From JAICTV01 sp035634055 (lineage in GTDB: Bacteria; Planctomycetota; Phycisphaerae; Tepidisphaerales; Tepidisphaeraceae): 44,776 bases of DNA. Location of the stretch: the NCBI GenBank assembly GCA_035634055.1, contig DASQDR010000050.1:1-44776 (forward strand), given 5' to 3'. Each line of letters begins with the position of its first letter. The first letter of the stretch is position 1. The notes beneath the pieces are model-generated. The model was not told where the DNA came from. It saw only the letters and a program-made list of their open reading frames with translations, and searched no databases. This document shows, piece after piece, positions 12,147 through 20,274 of this stretch. The translations under genes and the position numbers were made by a program.

Positions 12147-12695
12147 ACGGCTCAGGTTTAGTCTTCCGGCAGTCCTTATGCGCGGCGGCGCGGAGGGCGG
12201 CGCCCGCGAAGCCGATTGCGATCAGGGCGGCTGACGCCGGCTCCGGGGCGGGGACGGTTTCGACCAGTTGGTCGTCGAAGAAGCCTTCGCAAACGGACGT
12301 GTTGGCGCCGGTGCCCATGCGGACCTTGTCGAACGGCCGCAGGGTGAAGCCGCTGAGCGTCTGCCGGCGATGCCGTCAACGTACATCGTGATGCTGCCGG
12401 TCGTCGCCCCGGTGGCGCTGATGACGGCCTTGAACTCGTGCCAAGCGACCGAGCGGTTGGGGGCGGCGGCGTCCATGGGAAAGAACGCGCCCGAGGCGAG
12501 CGAGCCATCGGTGCCGTCGGGGTCGATGCCAAGGACGCGGCCGTAGTACTTGCTGGTCACCGAGGAATTGGTGACGCCCATCGCCATCAGTTGCCCGCCG
12601 GAGCTGCCCGCGCCGCTGATCAGCTCCGACCACTGCTTGGGCGCCTGCGCCGTGCCGACGGAATCATAGTGCGACAGCAAAAACTGGTGCAGCAA
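12145..12695 (-). pseudogene. broken PEP-CTERM protein (LamG/jelly-roll type), frameshifted and lacking its N-terminus
   Basis: The first frame (from a TTG at 12695) reads like part of a secreted beta-sandwich protein: QFLLSHYDSVGTAQAPKQWS, KYYGRVLGIDPDGTDGS, WHEFKAVISATGATTGSI, then MYVDGIAG. At about 12362-12368 the sense moves to another frame with TLSGFTLRPFDKVRMGTGAN and ends in a PEP-CTERM sorting tail: VPAPEPASAALIAIGFAG, then an Arg-containing end and TGA at 12145. One base inserted after GCCGGC would restore a continuous protein. No signal peptide or good start is present upstream, so the 5' end is also missing. The PEP-CTERM tail is a known target of exosortase; a sequencing error could explain the frameshift but not the missing N-terminus. 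Confidence 0.75.
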
Positions 12696-12837
12696 CTACA
12701 TTACACAATGGCGCGGACGCCAGTTTCGCGGAACCGGATGATGGGTGATCCGCAAGCGGCGGACCTCACAACGGCAGCTATCGTTGTCTCTCGTAAGGGT
12801 TTAGGCGAGGCTCTGCGATCGGGCCGCGGCTGGCCGT

Positions 12838-12843
12838 TACACT
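12838..12843 (+). promoter_or_regulatory. -10-like TACACT box 7 nt before ppa
   Basis: TACACT ends 7 nt before ATG 12851; the spacer GCCGCCC has no Shine-Dalgarno match. It is probably the -10 of a leaderless message. Confidence 0.5.
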
Positions 12844-12850
12844 GCCGCCC

Positions 12851-13411
12851 ATGCCTGACCTCTCACAAGTCCAGCCCTTTGATGACGACCAAGACGACGC
12901 GGGGGCGGCGGCCGCGGGCCTGGTCAACGCCATCATCGAAACCCCAAAGGGGAGCCGCAACAAGTTCACTTATCAGCCCGTGTGCGGGCTGTTCAAGCTG
13001 GACGGCGTGCTGCCGGCGGGGGCGGTCTACCCGTTCGACTACGGCATGATTCCCGGCACGCTCGGCGACGACGGCGACCCGCTGGACGTCCTGGTCCTGA
13101 TGGACGCGCCCGCCTTCACCGGGTGCTGGGTGCCCGCCCGGCTGATCGGCGCGATCGTGGCCGAGCAGACGGAGCGCGACGGGCGGACCGAGCGCAACGA
13201 CCGCCTGGTTGCCGTCGCTGCCAAGTCGCGTGACCTGGAAGACGTGCGCGAGCTGAGTGACCTGTCCAAGAGCCTCCTCCGCGAGTTGGAGCACTTCTTC
13301 GTCTCCTTCAACCAAGTCAAGGGCAAAACGTTCCGCGTCCGCGGCCGGCGCGGCGCCGCCGCAGCGCGGCGCCTGGTGCGCGCGGGCGCACGCCGGCGCG
13401 CCAAGCACTGA
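12851..13411 (+). CDS. ppa: inorganic pyrophosphatase, family I (EC 3.6.1.1)
   Basis: This cytoplasmic enzyme hydrolyses pyrophosphate to phosphate and pulls biosynthetic reactions forward. The 186-residue product carries the family I signatures: IIETPKGSRNKF (residues about 28-39), FDYGMIPGTLGDDGDPLDVL with the metal-binding aspartates, ERNDRLVAV, and the C-terminal FFVSFNQVKGKTF. The tail after that is an Arg/Ala-rich extension. It precedes the UDP-sugar pyrophosphorylase gene by 89 bp on the same strand; that enzyme releases pyrophosphate. Note that the window also encodes a PPi-using phosphofructokinase at 31.0 kb, which would compete for the same substrate. Confidence 0.95.
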   Translation: MPDLSQVQPFDDDQDDAGAAAAGLVNAIIETPKGSRNKFTYQPVCGLFKLDGVLPAGAVYPFDYGMIPGTLGDDGDPLDVLVLMDAPAFTGCWVPARLIGAIVAEQTERDGRTERNDRLVAVAAKSRDLEDVRELSDLSKSLLRELEHFFVSFNQVKGKTFRVRGRRGAAAARRLVRAGARRRAKH

Positions 13412-13500
13412 TTGCGCCCGTTGCACCGGTAAGATGTAACCGGTAACAAGGAACCAGCACCGGCAACCGACGCGCAACGAAATCAACTTCGAAGAAGACG

Positions 13501-14937
13501 ATGGACTCCACCACCACCCTCCGCGAGAAGCTCACCGCCACCGATCAGCAGCAGGTCCTCCGCTTCCACGACCAGCTAGACGAGCGGGGGAAGGAGCGGC
13601 TGCGAAAGCAGTTGCTCGCGCTGGACCTCGGGGAGATCGACGAGCTGGCCGAGAAGCACGTGCGGCACAAGTCGCCGATCCCGCTTCCGGCGCGCATCGA
13701 ACCGGTGAAGACCTACCCGCGCACCGCCGGCCCGGGGCAGGAGCAGTTGTACGCCGACGCCGAGCGGCGCGGGCACGAGCTGCTTCGGCAGGGGAAGGTG
13801 GCGGCATTCCTGGTGGCGGGCGGGCAGGGGACGCGGCTGGGGTACAACGGGCCCAAGGGGGAGTTTCCCGTCACGCCGATCAAGAACAAGCCGCTGTTCC
13901 AGGTCTTCGCCGAGCAGCTCCTCGCCTGGGGCCGCGACGCCGGCCGGCCCGTCCCGTGGTACGTGATGACCAGCGACGCCAACGACGCGCAGACGCGGGC
14001 CTTCTTCCAGCAGAACAACCACTTCGGGCTCGACCCGGCCGACGTCTTCTTCTTCCAGCAGGGGATGATGCCCGCGTTCGATATGCAGGGCCGGATGCTG
14101 CTTGCGGAGAGGGACTCGCTCGCCCTCAGCCCCGACGGCCACGGCGGCTCGCTCCGCGCGCTCGCCAGGAGCGGCGCGCTGGCGGACATGAAGCGGCGGG
14201 GCGTCGAGCACTTGTCCTACTTCCAGGTGGACAACCCGCTGGTGCATACCATCGACCCGCTGTTCCTCGGCCTGCACGACCTGACCGGCAGCGAGATGAG
14301 CTCTAAGACCATTCCCAAGGCGGGCCCGCTGGAAAAGGTCGGCAACTTCGCGATCGGCGACGGCGTGCTCCAGGTGATCGAGTACAGCGACCTGCCGGAA
14401 TCGCTGGCCAAGCAGACCAACGCCGACGGCGGCTTAACGTTCAATGCCGGCTCCATCGCCATTCACGCGCTGCGCGCGAGCTTCATCGATCGCCTGACCG
14501 CCGGCGGGAGGTTGGAGCTGCCGTGGCACCGGGCGGAGAAGAAGGTGCCATACGTCGACGACGCCGGCAACGCGGTGAAGCCGGACAAGCCCAACGCGGT
14601 GAAGCTCGAGCAGTTCGTCTTCGACGCGATCCCGCTGGCGCAGAACGCCATCGTTTACGAGACCGACCGGGCGGAAGAGTTCAGCCCGGTGAAGAACGCC
14701 GAGGGAACCGATTCGCCGGCCAGCAGCCGCCGCGACCAGGTCCGACGCGCCGCCCGCTGGTTAAAGTCCGCCGGTGTCGACGTCGCCACGAAGGACGGCG
14801 AGCCCCACGCGACGCTGGAAATCTCCCCGCTCTACGCCAGGGACGAAAAGCAACTCCGCGACCGCAAGCCGGCCGTCACCCGCATCACCGACGGCCAGGT
14901 CATCTACTTCGGGCCGACGGGCGTGGAGAAGAGCTAG
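13501..14937 (+). CDS. UTP-dependent sugar-1-phosphate uridylyltransferase (UDPGP / UDP-HexNAc pyrophosphorylase family)
   Basis: The 478-residue product has the eukaryote-like UDPGP fold: nucleotide loop AGGQGTRLG (106-114) with PKG (118-120), MTSDAND, the uridine-binding PDGHGGSLRAL, the metal-binding FQVDNPL, and the late KLEQFVFDAIP and FSPVKNAEGTDSP motifs of the UAP1/AGX branch. It makes UDP-GlcNAc or a related UDP-sugar plus pyrophosphate, in cell-envelope precursor supply; sugar specificity cannot be settled by eye. ATG 13501 has only a weak GAAGAAG upstream. The preceding 89-bp gap contains ACCGGTAA/AACCGGTAAC word repeats. Probably expressed with ppa. Confidence 0.9.
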   Translation: MDSTTTLREKLTATDQQQVLRFHDQLDERGKERLRKQLLALDLGEIDELAEKHVRHKSPIPLPARIEPVKTYPRTAGPGQEQLYADAERRGHELLRQGKVAAFLVAGGQGTRLGYNGPKGEFPVTPIKNKPLFQVFAEQLLAWGRDAGRPVPWYVMTSDANDAQTRAFFQQNNHFGLDPADVFFFQQGMMPAFDMQGRMLLAERDSLALSPDGHGGSLRALARSGALADMKRRGVEHLSYFQVDNPLVHTIDPLFLGLHDLTGSEMSSKTIPKAGPLEKVGNFAIGDGVLQVIEYSDLPESLAKQTNADGGLTFNAGSIAIHALRASFIDRLTAGGRLELPWHRAEKKVPYVDDAGNAVKPDKPNAVKLEQFVFDAIPLAQNAIVYETDRAEEFSPVKNAEGTDSPASSRRDQVRRAARWLKSAGVDVATKDGEPHATLEISPLYARDEKQLRDRKPAVTRITDGQVIYFGPTGVEKS

Positions 14938-14963
14938 CCGACTGGGGGAGCAGAAGAGACTTG

Positions 14964-15196
14964 GCGACGAATGGACACGAATGGACACGAATGAAGAAGA
15001 GAGTGACTCAAGATGAGAGATGACATGCTCTCCTGCTTCGTGAAGATTCGTGAGATTCGTGGAAAATCATTCGGTGCGAACGGCAGGCGGAAAAGAGCGG
15101 TCCACGAATCTTCACGAATCAGATCAGAGGCGACGCCATTCAGGATGAACCCCCTCTCTCTCTCTCTCTCTTCATTCGTGTCCATTCGTGGCTAAA
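14964..15196. repeat. nested inverted repeat built from the CACGAATGGA word
   Basis: The left arm (14964-15003) has three 10-bp words ACGAATGGAC ending ACGAATGAAGAAGAG. The right arm (about 15151-15194) reads CTCTCTCT..TTCATTCGTGTCCATTCGTGGCTA, its complement. Inside lies a second pair of arms with a different word: GATTCGTGAGATTCGTGGA (15046-15064) against TCCACGAATCTTCACGAATC (15101-15120). The right side includes a CT dinucleotide run. It fills nearly the whole 292-bp gap between convergent genes. Little of it looks coding. Confidence 0.85.
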
Positions 15197-15229
15197 TCTC
15201 TTCATCTTCCCCCGCGGCGAGGCAGGTGA

Positions 15230-18200
15230 TCAGTTGCGGGTGATGGTTTCGTGCAGGTTGAGGATGGTGCGGGCGACGCTGGTCCAGGCGGCGAGTTCTA
15301 CGGTCTTTAGGCCGTCGGCGGGCGGGGCCTCGCCGATGTCGGTCAGGGCGTTGGCGGCGCCGGCGTCGAAGCGGTAGCGGGCGCGCTGTTTCGCCAGCAG
15401 GGCCGTCAGCACCTCCACCTCGCCAGCCGCAGGCGCCCGGGCGAGGGCGCGGCGGAAGGCCCACGCGATGCGGGCGGCGTCGTCGCCGTCGCACTCGCGG
15501 ACGATCCGTGCGGCGAAGACGCGGGCGGCCTCCACGTACGTCGGGTCGTTCAGCAGCGTCAGCGCCTGCTGCGGCGTGTTCGACCGCACGCGCTCCGCCG
15601 TGCACTCCTCGTGGCTGGGGGCGTCGAAGTTCAGCAGCGACGGGTTGAGGAACGTCCGCTGCCACCACGTGTACAGACCGCGGCGGTAGAGCTTTTCGCC
15701 GTGGTCCTGCTCGTACTCGCGCTTGGGGAAGTTCAGGAATTCCCAGTACCCCGCCGGCTGGTACGGGCGGACGCTCGGGCCGCCCAGCTTGTCGACCAGC
15801 AGTCCGCTGATCGCCAGCGCGTTGTCGCGGACGAACTCGGCGTCCAGTCGGAAGGCGGACTGCCGCGCGAGGTACTTGTTGTACGGGTCGCGCTCGCGCG
15901 CGTCCTTCGGGCCGGCGGAGCTCATGCGGTATGCGCTGCTGTTGACCATCAGGCGCACCACGTGCTTGACGTCCCAGCCGCTGTCCATGAATTCCACCGC
16001 CAGCCAGTCGAGCAGCTCCGGGTGCGTCGGCCAATCGCTTTGCGCGCCCAGGTCGTCCAGTGGCTTGGCGATGCCCTGGCCGTAGAACAGCTTCCACAGC
16101 CGGTTGACGAAGACGCGGGCGGTGAGCGGGTTGTCGCGTGCGACCAGCCAGCGGGCGAGGTCGAGCCGGCTGGGGCCGCGGTCGGGCGGCAGCTCGATCT
16201 GCTTCATGAACGCCGGCACGCCCGGGGCGACGACCTCGCCGGTGTCGTCCTGCCAGTTGCCGCGCGGCAGCACGCGCACCACCCGCGGCGGGCCGCTCAC
16301 GCTGATCAGCGTGCGCGCGATCGTGCCGATCTTGTTCTGGTTGTACTTGTTCATCACCGCTGGCCCGGTGAGGGCGGCGCGGTCGGCGGTCAGCTCGGCC
16401 AGCTCCTTCCGCGCCGGCGCCAGCGTCTTCGATATGCCGCGGTAGTAGGCAGCCAACTCAGCCTGTTGCGCGCCCCTACGCTTGGCCGGGTCGATCTCGA
16501 CCAGCTTGCCGATGTTGTCCGGCACGCTGCGACCGTGAAGCGCGCGGATCGGGCGCGGCGCGTCGGTGGCCGACAGGCGGAAGTGCCCCAGCGCGTGCGC
16601 GTCCCCCAGGTTCTGCTTGAGCGTGAAGCGCAGCGCCAACTCGTCGCCCGAGCCGACGTCAAAAGCGGTCTCGAAGACGGCATGGTTCTTGAGCCCTGCG
16701 CGACCGAGGATGGCCCAGCCCCACTTCGGGCCGAACTTGTCGCCGTCGATGGCGCCGGCGGCGCTGTACCGGCCGAAGGGGCTGGCGTTGCCGCCGTGCG
16801 ACACCTGCTCGTGCGACGCCGACGCGTTGACCAGCGCCACCGGGCGCGACGTGGGGCCAAGCCCCTTGTCTACCGTCAGGTCGAACTCGGTCAGGACGAA
16901 ATTGCCGTTGGGCGCCCGCCCCGGGCCCTTCGCCGGCAGCTTGTCGTGCGGCAGCGCTTCGACCCGCACGGCGGTGACGCCCTTGAGCTTCGCCGTGGTC
17001 GTGATGGTGTAGGTGGCGGTGGGCGGGTTGGCGCCGGAGGTGTAGACGGCGGTGCCGTCACTGCTCAGGTTCATCGTGGTGGCCGGGTCGGACGAAACCG
17101 CGCGATCCACCTTCAGCGGCGTCCACTTCACCGCCTGGTCCTGCTTGTCGACCACAGACCACTCGTCCAGCAGCTTCCGCTCCCACGCGAGCTGCTCCGC
17201 GGCCAGCTCCGGCGTGGTCACCTCCAGCTTCGCCTTGGCGGCGGCGATGCCGTCATCAAGGCGCTTCAGCTCCGCCTCCTGCTCCGGCGTCGGCAGCAGC
17301 AGCTCCGGCGACGGCAGCGAGATGGCCGGCTCCTGGATGTCGGCGAAGAACGCGCCCATCCGGTAGAAGTCCTTCTGCGTGTACGGGTCGAACTTGTGGT
17401 CGTGGCACTGCGCGCAGCCCATGGTCGCGCCCATCCACGTGGTCGAGACGTTGCGCACGCGGTCGGCCAGATGCTTCTGCACGTACTCCTTCGCCTGCGC
17501 CCCCCCCTCGCCGGTGGTCAGCAGCAGCCGGTTGTAGGCCGATCCCACCTTCTGCTCGCGCGTGGCGTCGGGAAGCAGGTCGCCGGCGATCTGCTCGAGG
17601 GTGAACTGGTCGAAGCGCTTGTTGTCGTTGAACGACTTGATGCACCAGTCCCGCCACGGCCAGACCTCGCGCGGGTTGTCGGAGTGGAAGCCGATGGTGT
17701 CGCCGTAGCGGACCAGGTCCATCCAGTAGACGCTCATCCTCTCGCCGTAGTGCGGGCTGGCGAGCAGGCGATCCACCAGTTTTTCGTGCGCGGAGGCGTC
17801 GGTGTCGGCGACGAAGGCGTCGACGTCCTCCGGCTTTGGCGGCAGGCCGGTCAGGTCGAGGCTCAGGCGGCGCGCCAGCGTCCGGCGGTCCGCCTGGGGC
17901 GCGGGCTCCAGCCCTTGCTCGACCATCGCGGCGAGCAGGAATTTGTCGATGTCGTTCCGTGTCGGGAAGCTCTCGACCGTCCGCGGCGTGGTCGGCGCCG
18001 CCGGGCGCTGCGGCGGGGTGTACGCCCAATACTCCTTCCACTGGGCGCCCTGCTCGATCCACTGTCTGAGCGTCTCGACCTGCGCCGGCGCGAGCGACTT
18101 ATTCGACTTGTGGTGCGGCATCCGCAAGTCCGGATCGTCCGACGTGATGCGGAGGTAGAGCGTGCTCTCGTCCGGCCTGCCCGGGACGACCGGGTGCGTG

Positions 18201-18502
18201 TCATCGCGCGCGTCGAAGAGGCCTTCTTTGGTGTCGAGGCGCAGCTTCGCCTCGCGGTGAGACGGGTCGTGGCCGTGGCAGTAGAAGCAGTTGTCAGAAA
18301 GGATGGCGCGGACGTCGCGGTTGTAGTCGATCTTCCTGGTGCCACCGGTCGCCGCAGGTGCCGGACGATTTGCCGGCGCGGGCGAATTCGACGGCGGCGG
18401 GGAAGGTGCGGGGCCGGCGGCGGCGGCGCGGTCCGACTGCGCGGCGGTGGCGATGCCTGCCGCGGCCAGCAACCCGCCGACGATCCAGCCTCGAATTCTC
18501 AT
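15230..18502 (-). CDS. PSCyt1-DUF1549-DUF1553 planctomycete cytochrome protein
   Basis: The 1090-residue product has a signal peptide (IVGGLLAAAGIATAA) and a Pro-rich linker. Then come a PSCyt1 heme domain (about 58-150, CFYCH in ILSDNCFYCHGHD), a DUF1549/PSCyt2 domain (about 185-395, with DLTGLPPKPEDVD, GERMSVYWMDLVRYGDT and CAQCHDHKFDP), a jelly-roll-like middle, and a DUF1553/PSD1 domain (about 770-1050, ARVFVNRLWKLFYGQG). These very abundant planctomycete proteins are thought to act at the cell surface in polysaccharide or sulfated-sugar use; biochemistry is largely unknown. They usually sit beside a DUF1501 gene, absent here. GAGGGAG lies before ATG 18502, and TATAAG at 18538-18543 may be the -10. 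Confidence 0.93.
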   Translation of the reverse strand: MRIRGWIVGGLLAAAGIATAAQSDRAAAAGPAPSPPPSNSPAPANRPAPAATGGTRKIDYNRDVRAILSDNCFYCHGHDPSHREAKLRLDTKEGLFDARDDTHPVVPGRPDESTLYLRITSDDPDLRMPHHKSNKSLAPAQVETLRQWIEQGAQWKEYWAYTPPQRPAAPTTPRTVESFPTRNDIDKFLLAAMVEQGLEPAPQADRRTLARRLSLDLTGLPPKPEDVDAFVADTDASAHEKLVDRLLASPHYGERMSVYWMDLVRYGDTIGFHSDNPREVWPWRDWCIKSFNDNKRFDQFTLEQIAGDLLPDATREQKVGSAYNRLLLTTGEGGAQAKEYVQKHLADRVRNVSTTWMGATMGCAQCHDHKFDPYTQKDFYRMGAFFADIQEPAISLPSPELLLPTPEQEAELKRLDDGIAAAKAKLEVTTPELAAEQLAWERKLLDEWSVVDKQDQAVKWTPLKVDRAVSSDPATTMNLSSDGTAVYTSGANPPTATYTITTTAKLKGVTAVRVEALPHDKLPAKGPGRAPNGNFVLTEFDLTVDKGLGPTSRPVALVNASASHEQVSHGGNASPFGRYSAAGAIDGDKFGPKWGWAILGRAGLKNHAVFETAFDVGSGDELALRFTLKQNLGDAHALGHFRLSATDAPRPIRALHGRSVPDNIGKLVEIDPAKRRGAQQAELAAYYRGISKTLAPARKELAELTADRAALTGPAVMNKYNQNKIGTIARTLISVSGPPRVVRVLPRGNWQDDTGEVVAPGVPAFMKQIELPPDRGPSRLDLARWLVARDNPLTARVFVNRLWKLFYGQGIAKPLDDLGAQSDWPTHPELLDWLAVEFMDSGWDVKHVVRLMVNSSAYRMSSAGPKDARERDPYNKYLARQSAFRLDAEFVRDNALAISGLLVDKLGGPSVRPYQPAGYWEFLNFPKREYEQDHGEKLYRRGLYTWWQRTFLNPSLLNFDAPSHEECTAERVRSNTPQQALTLLNDPTYVEAARVFAARIVRECDGDDAARIAWAFRRALARAPAAGEVEVLTALLAKQRARYRFDAGAANALTDIGEAPPADGLKTVELAAWTSVARTILNLHETITRN

Positions 18503-18662
18503 GCACTCCCTCGCGTGCCCGCGGACCCGACCGCCTTCTTATAGTCTTGCCCGGCGGCGGCGTTGTGCGTCCGGGGTTACGCGATCCGTCAATCCTCCGG
18601 CCATCAGCCAGCCCGTATAGCGCGAAAGGGGAGGGCCCCCGGGAGGTCGAGAACCCCGCGGG

Positions 18663-18668
18663 TATGCT
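18663..18668 (+). promoter_or_regulatory. -10-like TATGCT box 7 nt before the lipoprotein start
   Basis: TATGCT ends 7 nt before ATG 18676. Its internal ATG (18664) could be mistaken for the start. Reading it as a promoter box favours the second ATG and a leaderless message. Confidence 0.45.
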
Positions 18669-18675
18669 AAACGTT

Positions 18676-19065
18676 ATGGCGCACCGTCCCCTCCTCGCCT
18701 GCGTCGCGTTCCTGGCAATCCTCTTTCCGGGCTGTCAGGCGAAGCCGCCGCCCCCGGACGCTTTTGGCGGGATCGTCATCCACGGCACGCGCGAGCACCT
18801 TTACCGCCACTTCGACTCCGACGTCGTTCTCGTCGGCCGCGCGGGCGAGAGCGACGCGGAGGGCGCGTACGTCTCGCTGGCGGACGACACGCGCGTCCGC
18901 GTTCCGGAATTGAGGCAATGGCCGGCGAAGGTGAACGGCAAGCCGGTGACCGTCGGTGGCGTGCTCCGCCGCTGGCCTCACCAGGCGCCGCCGCACGACA
19001 TGTTCACGCTTCAAGGCGTCCGCTGGACCCGCGGCGACGCCATCCTCAAGCGCGACGAGCGGTGA
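18676..19065 (+). CDS. predicted lipoprotein, function unknown
   Basis: The 129-residue product begins MAHRPLLACVAFLAILFPGC: a positively charged start, a hydrophobic stretch and a lipobox (LFPGC, Cys at 20), so it should be lipid-anchored. The mature part is strand-rich (DVVLVGRAGESDAEGAYVSL, RVRVPELRQWPAKVNG, PVTVGGVLRRWP) and may fold like an OB-type or nucleic-acid-binding beta-barrel. I do not recognise a family. The alternative ATG at 18664 adds four residues. It converges with the DUF1622 gene 22 bp away. Confidence 0.72.
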   Translation: MAHRPLLACVAFLAILFPGCQAKPPPPDAFGGIVIHGTREHLYRHFDSDVVLVGRAGESDAEGAYVSLADDTRVRVPELRQWPAKVNGKPVTVGGVLRRWPHQAPPHDMFTLQGVRWTRGDAILKRDER

Positions 19066-19087
19066 CGGCCGCGCGGGCGCATCGGCT

Positions 19088-19549
19088 TCAGCGGCCGCCG
19101 GAACCGCTCTGCTCGGGCTCGCGCCCCGGCGGGTTCTCCTGCCATGGCCACCGGCCGTTGATTTCAACTTCCAGCGAGAAGCTCAGGAACGTGCGGATCA
19201 GCACGATCATCCCCAGCACCAGCACGCTGTTCATCGTGGGGGTGATGGCGACGGTGTTGATGATGTCGGCGGCGACGAGGAACTCCAGCCCGAGCAGGAT
19301 CGCGCGGCCCAGGTTGCTGCGGTAGGCGTGAAACCGGCTGCCTCCGCCGCCGCGGCCCGCGGTGCCCGGCTCTTCCCGCCGCGGTCCCGCTAGCGCGCGG
19401 GCGTACAGGACCGTCGCCCAGATCGAGCCCAGCACGATGACCAGCACACCTGCGATTTCAAAGGCCTTGGTGGACCAATGGACCGCGTCGCGCAGCAACG
19501 AGCTCTCGGCGGCGGCTCCCACGGCGAGGATCAACGATGAGCCGGCCAT
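19088..19549 (-). CDS. DUF1622-family membrane protein
   Basis: The 153-residue product has three hydrophobic helices (about 24-50, 83-105 and 107-127), a Gly/Arg-rich loop, and a Pro/Glu-rich tail. LGRAILLGLEFLVAADIINT followed by a helix ending IRTFLSFSLEVEING is characteristic of DUF1622. Function is unknown. ATG 19549 is used because the upstream 13 in-frame codons are basic. No Shine-Dalgarno sequence precedes it, but TACGCT (19559-19564) stands 9 nt upstream. The rsmD gene ends 60 bp upstream on the same strand. Confidence 0.8.
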   Translation of the reverse strand: MAGSSLILAVGAAAESSLLRDAVHWSTKAFEIAGVLVIVLGSIWATVLYARALAGPRREEPGTAGRGGGGSRFHAYRSNLGRAILLGLEFLVAADIINTVAITPTMNSVLVLGMIVLIRTFLSFSLEVEINGRWPWQENPPGREPEQSGSGGR

Positions 19550-19609
19550 CCGGCGGCCAGCGTAGCGGGGGGCGGCGCGCGTCGGCAAGGGATGATCCCC
19601 GCACCCGCG

Positions 19610-20197
19610 TCACCCGTACGCCTCCGCTGGCGGCACGTCGCGGCGCATCAACTCGATCACCATGCCGCCGTACGTCCGCTGGTCCACCGTGCGCAGCGGC
19701 GGCAGATCGAGGTGGTCCTTCTCGTCGTGGCGGAAGATCACGACGCCGTCGGTCGTCAGGTGCGCCTCGGCGATCTTGGCGGCAAGGCGGCGCAGCGGCG
19801 CCGGTTGCTCGACGAGGAAGCGATAGGGCGGGTCGAGGAAGATCAGCGCCGCCCGCCTTTCCGGCGGCGGCGGCGGGGAGGCGTCGAACCACTTGAACAG
19901 GTCGCGGTCGATGGTCGTGCTGCGATCGCGCACGCCGAGCGCGGCAATGTTCTTCCGCAGCAGCGCCGCCGCCGAGCGGTCCGCCTCGAAGAACGTCGCG
20001 TGCGCGGCGCCGCGGCTGAGGCACTCCAACCCCATGCTGCCGGTGCCGGCGAAGCAGTCGTACACGCGCGCGCCCTCGACGTGCGGCGAGAGGATGTCGA
20101 AGAGGGACTGCTTCGCGCGATCGGTGATCGGCCGCGTCGCGCCCGTGGCCGGCGGCAGGATCGAGCGGCTGCGAAATTCTCCGGCAATGATGCGCAT
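19610..20197 (-). CDS. rsmD: 16S rRNA (guanine(966)-N2)-methyltransferase
   Basis: RsmD methylates G966 of 16S rRNA using S-adenosylmethionine. The 195-residue length is typical. Seen: N-terminal MRIIAGEFRSR, the conserved PITDRAKQSLFDIL substrate region, SAM-binding VYDCFAGTGSMGLE, the acidic FFEADR turn, and the catalytic LDPPY after ALIF. The start is the first codon of the conserved N-terminus. A 9-bp stem hairpin lies in its short leader, shared with the divergent HYExAFE gene. Confidence 0.95.
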   Translation of the reverse strand: MRIIAGEFRSRSILPPATGATRPITDRAKQSLFDILSPHVEGARVYDCFAGTGSMGLECLSRGAAHATFFEADRSAAALLRKNIAALGVRDRSTTIDRDLFKWFDASPPPPPERRAALIFLDPPYRFLVEQPAPLRRLAAKIAEAHLTTDGVVIFRHDEKDHLDLPPLRTVDQRTYGGMVIELMRRDVPPAEAYG

Positions 20198-20211
20198 GCT
20201 TCTCAGGCGAT

Positions 20212-20245
20212 CGGTGACTTACGATTGGCGATTGAAAAGTCACCG
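20212..20245. repeat. hairpin with 9-bp arms between divergent genes
   Basis: CGGTGACTT (20212-20220) pairs with AAGTCACCG (20237-20245) around a 16-nt loop containing the words CGATTGG and CGATTGA. It sits in the 77-bp gap between rsmD and the HYExAFE gene, so it is in or near both leaders. It could be an operator, a leader structure or a small decayed word-repeat palindrome. Confidence 0.65.
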
Positions 20246-20274
20246 CGCTCAATCGACAATTCGCTCGTCACATC

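Noticed and set aside
15611..18544. Plus-strand open frame of 977 codons
   Set aside because: Antisense to the PSCyt1/DUF1553 gene, which has clear heme motifs; the plus-strand product is low-complexity.
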